7,886 nt of DNA from Actinomycetota bacterium (GTDB taxonomy: Bacteria > Margulisbacteria > Marinamargulisbacteria > SXXA01): contig SXXA01000050.1 in NCBI GenBank assembly GCA_005791325.1, forward strand, positions 1 to 7,886. Direction: 5' to 3'. Position 1 is the first letter of the stretch; every line of letters begins with the position of its first letter. Made by a program: the position numbers and the translations under genes. The notes beneath the pieces were generated by a model that saw only the letters and a list, made by a program, of their open reading frames with translations, did no database searches and was not told the origin of the DNA. Of the stretch, positions 1 through 5,355 are shown piece by piece.

Positions 1-440
1 CCCCCCCCACCATGGCCCCTCCCCTTCCCTCTGAGGCCACACCCATTCCAGCTGGCAAACCATCCCAGACCCCATCCAAACCCATCCCTGATTCCATTAA
101 AGATACCCCATCTTCCACCCCACAACCACCTCATGCTTCATCAAGCAATGGGTCCGAGAATGGGGTTTCAGAGCCGGCAAAAGTGGTTCAAAACGGCTTA
201 CCCGTTTACCCAAAATCAGCTTTAAACGAAGGATTAAGTGGGGCCATAACGGTTGAGGTGTCCCTATCATCGGCAGGTTCGGTAACAGGGGTTCGTGTCA
301 TTCAATCCAGTGGGCACTCGTCATTAGACAATGCATTTATTAGTACCATTCGATCTCGATATCATTTTTCGCCAAAACGGGTGCTAGGTATTCCGGTACC
401 GAGCACATTACAATTGGAGCACACCTTTGAATTGGAATAA
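1..440 (+). CDS. tonB: TonB-family energy transducer, C-terminal part (5' end outside window)
   Basis: TonB proteins sit in the inner membrane with ExbB/ExbD and pass proton-motive force across the periplasm to outer-membrane receptors. The frame is open to the left edge (first full codon at base 3). The ATG at 12 lies inside a proline-rich stretch, so it is probably internal, and the N-terminal membrane helix should lie upstream. Counting from that Met, residues 1-44 are the Pro/Ser-rich periplasm-spanning linker. Residues 60-142 match the TonB C-terminal domain: a YP pair at 66-67, the beta-strand run GAITVEVSLSSAGSV, VIQSSG at 96-101, LD at 105-106, and a closing G-x-P-V plus F-E-L-E. No ExbB or ExbD is visible; they may lie upstream. 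The 3' end overlaps the next gene by 14 bases. Family assignment is firm; the cognate receptor is unknown. Confidence 0.88.
   Translation, partial: PPTMAPPLPSEATPIPAGKPSQTPSKPIPDSIKDTPSSTPQPPHASSSNGSENGVSEPAKVVQNGLPVYPKSALNEGLSGAITVEVSLSSAGSVTGVRVIQSSGHSSLDNAFISTIRSRYHFSPKRVLGIPVPSTLQLEHTFELE
416..419 (+). promoter_or_regulatory. Ribosome binding site GGAG supporting a TTG start at 427
   Basis: GGAG lies 7 bases before the TTG at 427, inside the end of the TonB gene. The first ATG in that frame is at 466, which would remove the hydrophobic signal segment, so this site favours the TTG start. Confidence 0.6.
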
Positions 441-2322
441 AGCCGGTATCTTGGTTGCGCTCGTCATGATGTCTAAAATAGGGTGTCCATGTGACGTCTT
501 GGCTTCCTCTGTGGACACACTATCCAATGACAGGATTAAAATAGTGATCAATGCAGATGTATTGGACAAGGGTCATTTTAGTATTGAAACCACAAACGGT
601 GAACCCAACTATACAGCAGATGACCAACAACCGCTCATTTACGGTCGCCCCATTCCTTGGACATCTTTTACCACCCTATCCATAGATGGGGTGCCCTATT
701 TATTTGGCGGAGAAAGCCGACGATTGGCAAAGCGGAGCGGACAACCCTTGGCAGTTGGGACAACCTCTCAACAAAAAAAAGGCCATAAATTAATAACCAA
801 ATCACAATTTAATCAGGTTCAAGCCATTCAATCGTTGTCTATTGTTGAAAATCCTTCAACCAAAGTCCATGATTCCGTTTTAATTGAATATGACCTCATC
901 AACCAAGATAGCATCTCACATACCGTTGGGCTTCGGATTGTATTGGATACCATGCTTGGTTCAAATGACGGAGCCCCATTGCGGTTTGGAAATCAAGCCA
1001 TTGTGAGTGAAACTGAAATTGACCAACCCACATTCCCCTTTTGGCAAGCCTTTGATTCATTGGTCAATCCATCGATTGTGGCACAAGGAACATTGGACAT
1101 GCCTGAGCTGGGTGTCCATCCCCCGAATCGACTCATTTTGGCAAATTGGGGTGGGTTGGCTGCTAACCCGTGGGACTTTACGGTACGCCCTGGTCGTGGA
1201 TTCGTACGAGATGGGGAAGATGAGCCAGATACCGCTTTGGCGCTTTATTGGAATCCGATTGTATTAGCCCCAGGTGAATCCAGGCAAATTCGAACGATAT
1301 ATGGGATGGGAAGTGTAACAAGGGCCTTAGGAGATTTGGTATTGGGCTTATCAGCCCCTTTAGACGTGTCATCTCGTAGTAAAAAATTAATTCCAATTGT
1401 TGGGTATATTACCAATAATGGGGCTTTTGATTCATATAATACCAGTGCGACACTAGCCATACCAAATGGGTTTGAAGTCGTTGAAGGGTCCCTCCGATCA
1501 CCTTTGTTTAAACTAAAAGTAGGCGAAACCAAACAACTCATTTGGAAAATCAGGGCCAATAAACCCCTACCTGGCACCCAACTATTATCGTTTAATGTAT
1601 CCTCCGACACACTTCAGCCCAATCGATTGGATCGGGCCATTAAAGTGTATGGACTACTCACGCCGAATGTATTTATATCGGTTCCCGATGTAATGATTCA
1701 ACACCGCCAGATGGCTACAACGGTATCCGTTGTTATTGTTAATACCAATACCAGCCCCATTCAGGATATTACCGTAGAGATTGAGCCCATCAAACTACTA
1801 TTACCTTGGTTTGAACTACAAAAAAAGCGGATTCCCTATTTAGGACCCGGGCAACATAGTAAATTGGATTTTATGATAACCCCTTCCTCTTATGATTCTT
1901 ATACAGGTCAATTTTCGATTATCGTGCATTCATCCGATTCAGACCCTTTAATATACCAACGTAGCATTGATATGATTCATCCATCCGCTTCCATTCAAAC
2001 AGAGATTAGTCATCCTACGTTACGGGTTAATCAATATGGGTTTATTAAATTGAGTGCAATTCATACCCATCTTGTTAATGCCTCTTTGCGAATTGAAGGA
2101 GATTCAATCAAACCCATTCGCATGTCCCATGACTCATGGGTTACATCTAAAGATTGGCAAGTAGAGGGGAGCTCCATTCTATTTAACAAAATAACCGTAC
2201 CCAAATCAACCGTTACCCCAATTGTATGGTGGCATTTTAAAGCCATTAAACCTGGTTCTGTGAATGTAATTACTGAAACAGAGTTTGGAACAAGTCGAGA
2301 AACGATTATTATTGAACCCTAG
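427..2322 (+). CDS. Exported beta-rich protein of unknown function (631 aa)
   Basis: I do not recognise a named family. The TTG start gives a short signal sequence: Asn/Lys n-region, hydrophobic core at about 6-15, and a likely signal peptidase I site after VLA (about residue 26). Cysteines at 20 and 22 do not form a good lipobox because -3 is Lys. Residues about 35-296 form one module with motif-like blocks: GLRIVLDTMLGSNDGAP (168-184), FWQAFDSL (205-212), NRLILANWG (234-242), WDFTV (249-253), LYWNPIVLAPGESR (273-286). From memory, this block set recurs in exported proteins of several poorly characterised diderm lineages. Residues about 300-631 look like two or three Ig-like or CARDB-like beta sandwiches (breaks near 410 and 517). 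There is no membrane helix after the signal and no C-terminal sorting motif. It is probably periplasmic or surface-exposed. It overlaps the TonB gene by 14 bases and precedes the SLH gene by 11, so co-expression is likely. Confidence 0.8.
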   Translation: MNWNKAGILVALVMMSKIGCPCDVLASSVDTLSNDRIKIVINADVLDKGHFSIETTNGEPNYTADDQQPLIYGRPIPWTSFTTLSIDGVPYLFGGESRRLAKRSGQPLAVGTTSQQKKGHKLITKSQFNQVQAIQSLSIVENPSTKVHDSVLIEYDLINQDSISHTVGLRIVLDTMLGSNDGAPLRFGNQAIVSETEIDQPTFPFWQAFDSLVNPSIVAQGTLDMPELGVHPPNRLILANWGGLAANPWDFTVRPGRGFVRDGEDEPDTALALYWNPIVLAPGESRQIRTIYGMGSVTRALGDLVLGLSAPLDVSSRSKKLIPIVGYITNNGAFDSYNTSATLAIPNGFEVVEGSLRSPLFKLKVGETKQLIWKIRANKPLPGTQLLSFNVSSDTLQPNRLDRAIKVYGLLTPNVFISVPDVMIQHRQMATTVSVVIVNTNTSPIQDITVEIEPIKLLLPWFELQKKRIPYLGPGQHSKLDFMITPSSYDSYTGQFSIIVHSSDSDPLIYQRSIDMIHPSASIQTEISHPTLRVNQYGFIKLSAIHTHLVNASLRIEGDSIKPIRMSHDSWVTSKDWQVEGSSILFNKITVPKSTVTPIVWWHFKAIKPGSVNVITETEFGTSRETIIIEP

Positions 2323-2326
2323 GAGA
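2321..2326 (+). promoter_or_regulatory. Ribosome binding site AGGAGA for the SLH-protein gene
   Basis: AGGAGA sits 7 bases before the ATG at 2334. Its first two bases are the last two of the preceding gene's TAG stop. Confidence 0.75.
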
Positions 2327-2333
2327 TACCATC

Positions 2334-2858
2334 ATGTTTAAATTCATTTTACTAATACTGCTATTCATCCCAACTTACGCAACAGCCCAACTAATTCCAG
2401 ATGTCCCACTCAGAGATCCTTATTACAATGTTATATCTGATGCCGTAAAAAAAGGGTACTTTCAACTCAATACCGCCAACCAATTTAACCCGTCTGAACC
2501 TGTTTCACGTCGTGATTTAGCATTTATATTAGACAGACTATTATCCAGTGAATCCGAAACTGAATTGTCAAAAGTTCAAGTGCAAGAGTTGGTAAATTTA
2601 GCAAAAACTTTTAAATTATATACCATCAATACTGAAAAGCGATCGATTGATTTGGAGTCCAGTGCCGGTCGGCTAGTTCAAGAACAAACCGTGTTGCATA
2701 CTGATATTAGTAAATTAAGTGATCGGGTGATCGACTTATCCGATCGGGTTGCTTTTTTAAGTAGTGAAAACGCACGAATTCAAGCTGAATTTAACCAAAC
2801 CACCAATTGGCTTTGGTTGGGACTATTGGCGTCAGCCATTCTTGGCGTGGTATTTTGA
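2334..2858 (+). CDS. Small SLH-domain protein with coiled coil and C-terminal membrane helix
   Basis: The 174-residue product begins with a clear signal peptide (hydrophobic 4-12, cleavage near ATA-Q at 18-19). Residues about 21-70 are one S-layer-homology domain: IPDVPLRDPYY, then DAVKKGYF, FNPSEPVSRRDLAFIL. SLH domains bind peptidoglycan-linked polymers, and in diderms they tether envelope layers to the wall. Residues about 73-153 are a predicted coiled coil. Its end carries a visible heptad repeat (LSDRVID, LSDRVAF), also seen in the DNA as GATCGGGT at 2721 and 2742. Residues about 157-174 are a hydrophobic helix (WLWLGLLASAILGVVF) at the very C-terminus. After export, the SLH domain would be periplasmic and the tail membrane-bound. 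The known SLH outer-membrane proteins end in a beta barrel, which is absent here. Function is not assigned; a wall-to-membrane spacer is my inference. The stop overlaps the holB start. Confidence 0.85.
   Translation: MFKFILLILLFIPTYATAQLIPDVPLRDPYYNVISDAVKKGYFQLNTANQFNPSEPVSRRDLAFILDRLLSSESETELSKVQVQELVNLAKTFKLYTINTEKRSIDLESSAGRLVQEQTVLHTDISKLSDRVIDLSDRVAFLSSENARIQAEFNQTTNWLWLGLLASAILGVVF
2855..2858 (+). other. TTGA stop/start overlap between SLH gene and holB
   Basis: TTG (start of holB) and TGA (stop of the SLH gene) share two bases. This suggests translational coupling and helps choose 2855 over the upstream TTG at 2807. Confidence 0.55.
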
Positions 2859-3682
2859 TTTCCCAGCACCTTACCCAGCGCTTTCAAGCACTTCAAGTAA
2901 ATCCCTTTCATGCCATTTTACTAACCGCCCCCATCCATTCATCATTGGATCAGGTGGCCCTACATTTGGCGGGTATCCTTCACTGTACAGGCCCCGTATC
3001 ACCCTGTGGACAATGTTCCGCGTGTATGGGAATGGCCGCCCAAACGTGGTTAGACCACTGTAATGTATCTCCACCCTATAAAGTCGATCGGGTGCGGGAG
3101 GTATTACACGATTCTCGATACGGCCCCCATCAATCCAAGTTCCTAACCATTCTATTACATGAATTTCATTTGGCCACAGAAACCGTTGCGAATACGCTTC
3201 TAAAACCAATTGAAACACCCCCCAATGGGGTTGTTTTTATTATAACAGCCCCCTCATTAAAACACGTCTTACCGACCATTCGTTCCCGTTGTTTGGCCAT
3301 TGAATGCCCGCCATCACCCATTATAGACACAAATCCCCCCCCAACTGAGTGGCAATCGGCAGGGTGGGTAACCAAGATGGCCAGCCAAATGGGCCCCCTA
3401 CCCAGTATCCCCCATATCCGCGATATTTGTAAGCAATCTCTGGGAGACCGTATGGAATTGGCCCAAACCTTGTTTCAACAAAAAATTGACATGGGCTTAA
3501 TGATAGATAAATGGATGGTGGAAGTAATTGAAAGTATTGAGAGATTCCCAGATTCACTCAATCAATGGGAGCCCGTCTTAACCCAACTATTTCAATTTAG
3601 GGATAGGGTACGCTATAATCTGAATACTAGGCTTTGTATCAATAGTCTTTTATTATCTTTGGCTCCCAATTGGTGTAAGTGA
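2855..3682 (+). CDS. holB: DNA polymerase III delta' subunit (clamp loader)
   Basis: Delta' is a non-motor AAA+ subunit of the clamp loader, which places the sliding clamp on DNA during replication. With a TTG start at 2855 the product has 275 residues. Diagnostic features are a zinc-module cysteine set C44, C51, C54, C57 (PCGQCSAC), a KVDRVREV segment, the Walker-B-region analogue LLHEFHLATETVANTLLKPI with ETPPNG after it, and the SRC finger motif in TIRSRC at 144-146. The P-loop region is degenerate (LLTAPIHSS), with no GxxGxGK. A TTG at 2807 in the same frame would add 16 residues that fit the family poorly and overlap the SLH gene further. The 2855 TTG overlaps that gene's TGA as TTGA, a typical coupling arrangement, though no good ribosome binding site precedes it. 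The C-terminal collar part (about 180-275) is weakly conserved. A C8 tract lies at 3335-3342. Confidence 0.88.
   Translation: MISQHLTQRFQALQVNPFHAILLTAPIHSSLDQVALHLAGILHCTGPVSPCGQCSACMGMAAQTWLDHCNVSPPYKVDRVREVLHDSRYGPHQSKFLTILLHEFHLATETVANTLLKPIETPPNGVVFIITAPSLKHVLPTIRSRCLAIECPPSPIIDTNPPPTEWQSAGWVTKMASQMGPLPSIPHIRDICKQSLGDRMELAQTLFQQKIDMGLMIDKWMVEVIESIERFPDSLNQWEPVLTQLFQFRDRVRYNLNTRLCINSLLLSLAPNWCK
3591..3619 (+). promoter_or_regulatory. Possible internal sigma-70 promoter before hinT-rpsU
   Basis: A perfect TATAAT at 3614-3619 lies in the 3' end of holB, about 70 bases before the hinT start. The best -35 at a 17-base spacing is TTCAAT (3591-3596), matching only three of six consensus positions, and there is no extended -10. 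In AT-leaning DNA a perfect -10 hexamer arises by chance a few times per window. Listed because it would allow extra expression of rpsU. Confidence 0.2.
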
Positions 3683-3688
3683 GGTTAT

Positions 3689-4030
3689 ATGGTTGCTTGT
3701 CTATTTTGTAAAATGGTAGCTGGTGAACTACCAGTAACCCCTATTTATGAGGACGATTTGTCATTATCATTTTTTGACATTTCTCCACAGGCTCCCTTTC
3801 ATGCACTGATCATACCCAAAATTCATTACGAATCAGTCGTATCGATGGCTGATAACCCAAGTTTATCTGGTCATTTGGTGTCTGTATGTACTAAAATTGC
3901 TAAGCAGCATCATCTTACTGATTCAGGATTCAGGATAATAACCAATATTGGTCAAGATGGTGGTCAGTCTGTTTATCATGTTCATTTTCACTTGCTAGGT
4001 GGTCGCTCAATGAGTTGGCCACCTGGATAA
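3689..4030 (+). CDS. hinT: HINT-type histidine-triad nucleotide hydrolase
   Basis: HINT proteins are small cytoplasmic homodimers that hydrolyse phosphoramidate and acyl-adenylate bonds of AMP/GMP derivatives. The 113-residue product is the normal length. It carries the catalytic histidine triad H97-V-H99-F-H101-L-L and ends in GGRSMSWPPG, the HINT-subfamily C-terminus. The N-terminus CLFCKMVAGELP has the CxxC seen in many bacterial HINTs (with later His residues, a possible zinc site), followed by FFDISPQAPFHALIIPK. The ATG at 3689 follows GTGAGG with a short spacer; the preceding stop TGA is part of that site. Gly, Ala and Arg codons here favour T-ending forms more than in the flanking genes. 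HIT genes lie next to rpsU in other bacteria too, so this pairing is probably old. The physiological substrate is unknown. Confidence 0.95.
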   Translation: MVACLFCKMVAGELPVTPIYEDDLSLSFFDISPQAPFHALIIPKIHYESVVSMADNPSLSGHLVSVCTKIAKQHHLTDSGFRIITNIGQDGGQSVYHVHFHLLGGRSMSWPPG

Positions 4031-4033
4031 ATT

Positions 4034-4040
4034 AAAGGAG
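4034..4040 (+). promoter_or_regulatory. Strong ribosome binding site AAAGGAG for rpsU
   Basis: AAAGGAG sits 5 bases before the ATG at 4046 and 11 before a second in-frame ATG at 4052. It is the best Shine-Dalgarno match in the window, fitting a highly expressed ribosomal gene. Confidence 0.8.
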
Positions 4041-4045
4041 TTATT

Positions 4046-4243
4046 ATGGTTATGCAAGAAAAACGTCCTGGGGAATCAATCGATGCGGTTTTAAAAAAAT
4101 TTAAGCGAAAAATGAAAACAGAAGGCATTTTACAAGAACTAAAAAAACGAGAGTTTTATGAAAAACCGTCTGATGAGAAAAAACGTCGTGCTAAAGCTGC
4201 TAAACGTCGAACGGTTCAACAGCAACGAAACGAAGACAATTAA
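4046..4243 (+). CDS. rpsU: 30S ribosomal protein bS21
   Basis: bS21 is a small basic protein of the 30S subunit that sits near the 3' end of 16S rRNA and helps initiation. The 65-residue product has the usual length and pattern: GESIDAVLKKFKRK near the N-terminus, then GILQELKKREFYEKPS, and a tail dominated by Lys and Arg (KKRRAKAAKRR). The first ATG gives the expected start and the better spacing to AAAGGAG; starting at 4052 would only remove Met-Val. Codons are biased to AAA, GCT and CGT, consistent with high expression. It lies 15 bases after hinT and 8 before the LptF/G gene, so it is embedded in an envelope operon rather than with other ribosomal genes. Confidence 0.96.
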   Translation: MVMQEKRPGESIDAVLKKFKRKMKTEGILQELKKREFYEKPSDEKKRRAKAAKRRTVQQQRNEDN

Positions 4244-4251
4244 GGTATCTG

Positions 4252-5355
4252 ATGGTTGGGTGGTTCTTGTTCACCCGCTACGATCGGCAACTATTTCGTG
4301 ATTTAGTTAACCCCACGCTACTTGGGCTGGGTGCATTTTCGGTTGTTAGTGCCATTGATATTTTATTTTACTTGGTCGATTTATCCGTATTATCGGGGAT
4401 TCGACTGTCAGTTGTTTTACAACTTATTTTGTTTAAATTACCCGCAGTATTGATGGTTTTTTCGCCTATTTGCGGCTTAATTGGGTGCATGGTGTGTTTA
4501 ATACGAATGAATCAAGATAGCGAATGGTTGGTACTCCAAACATCTGGGGTGTCCCCATTTGCTATCATGCGTCCTTTTTTAATTTGGGGGATGGGTCTCT
4601 GGTTGATTGGGTATTCTCTAAACGAGTCCATTATTCCGTTATTAAATTACCAATCAAACCAATTAATTCAGCGTGAAATTGAGCGAAAACCACCCCCTCA
4701 AATTGCTGAAAAAGTGGTATTTAAAGGAACTGAAAACCGCTTTTTTTATATTCAGTCTATTCGTCGTGATACGGGTATTATGTCAGGGATTACCGTGATT
4801 GATACCACCCAGTCCAATCGAATTGTGACCGCTAAAATAGGGAAGTGGGGGCACAACCAATGGCAATTATTTAAAGGAAATATGTATCACTTTGGTGAAC
4901 AGGGTGAGTTATTAGACACCTTACATTTTAATGAATTATCGATTCGAATTAGTCAAAGTTTGGGCACTTTTTTTAATGATAGCAAAGCCCCCTCTGAAAT
5001 GGATTCAAATGAATTAAAACAACAAATCAGCCGATTATCCAAAGAGGGCCGAGCCACCCATGAGCTAAAAGTCGAGCAATGGTTAAAATACAGCATGCCA
5101 GCCGGCAGTGTGGTATTGGTACTGGTTGGGGTGGCCAGTTGTTTTATGTTTTTAGGAAACCCAAAAGAATGGCGAGATCTGATTAAAGCCATTTCAACGG
5201 CTGCCATTACCGTATTGGGGTATTACGTTGGATTGGCCATTTGTCGATCATTGGGGAAAAGTGGAAGCCTGGCTCCTTGGGTTGCGGCTTGGATGAGCAA
5301 CATGGTTGTTATGACACTGGCAATTATGGCCTTATTTTTAAAGCGGCAAAAATAG
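4252..5355 (+). CDS. LptF/LptG family LPS export permease
   Basis: LptF and LptG form the inner-membrane part of the LptB2FG ABC exporter, which extracts lipopolysaccharide and passes it to LptC/LptA. The 367-residue product has the family layout: three N-terminal helices (about 19-43, 56-83, 104-123), a periplasmic beta-jellyroll domain (about 125-280), and three C-terminal helices (about 283-302, 311-333, 341-363). Visible family features are the coupling-helix region RMNQDSEWLVLQTSGVSP (85-102), which should contact the LptB ATPase, NESIIPLLNYQSN (124-136) after helix 3, and KYSMPAG before helix 4. Only one such gene is present here, and I cannot say whether it is LptF, LptG or a single protein acting as a homodimer. 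The ATG follows TAAGG, which includes the rpsU stop. An LptA-like gene two genes downstream supports the role. Confidence 0.93.
   Translation: MVGWFLFTRYDRQLFRDLVNPTLLGLGAFSVVSAIDILFYLVDLSVLSGIRLSVVLQLILFKLPAVLMVFSPICGLIGCMVCLIRMNQDSEWLVLQTSGVSPFAIMRPFLIWGMGLWLIGYSLNESIIPLLNYQSNQLIQREIERKPPPQIAEKVVFKGTENRFFYIQSIRRDTGIMSGITVIDTTQSNRIVTAKIGKWGHNQWQLFKGNMYHFGEQGELLDTLHFNELSIRISQSLGTFFNDSKAPSEMDSNELKQQISRLSKEGRATHELKVEQWLKYSMPAGSVVLVLVGVASCFMFLGNPKEWRDLIKAISTAAITVLGYYVGLAICRSLGKSGSLAPWVAAWMSNMVVMTLAIMALFLKRQK

Noticed and set aside
466..468. ATG at 466 as the start of the exported protein
   Set aside because: It would remove the signal-peptide n-region and most of the hydrophobic core and has no nearby ribosome binding site, whereas TTG at 427 has GGAG 7 bases upstream.
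484..492. Possible lipoprotein cysteine at residues 20 or 22 of the 631-residue protein
   Set aside because: The preceding residues (K-I-G before C20) lack the Leu-type -3 residue of a lipobox.
773..780. A8 tract (and A7 tracts at 2447, 4093, 4141) as programmed frameshift sites
   Set aside because: They are Lys codon pairs. No following stem was seen, and at 2447 the -1 frame ends within a few codons without joining another domain.
1178..1610. Reverse-strand open frames of 72 and 121 codons
   Set aside because: They are antisense to the continuous exported-protein gene, with no domain or start signal.
2807..2854. Upstream in-frame TTG at 2807 as the holB start
   Set aside because: The extra 16 residues are the out-of-frame reading of the SLH protein's membrane helix and do not resemble delta' N-termini; TTG at 2855 fits better.
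2764..3218. Open frames on both strands across the SLH/holB junction
   Set aside because: They overlap well-supported genes and show no recognisable domain.
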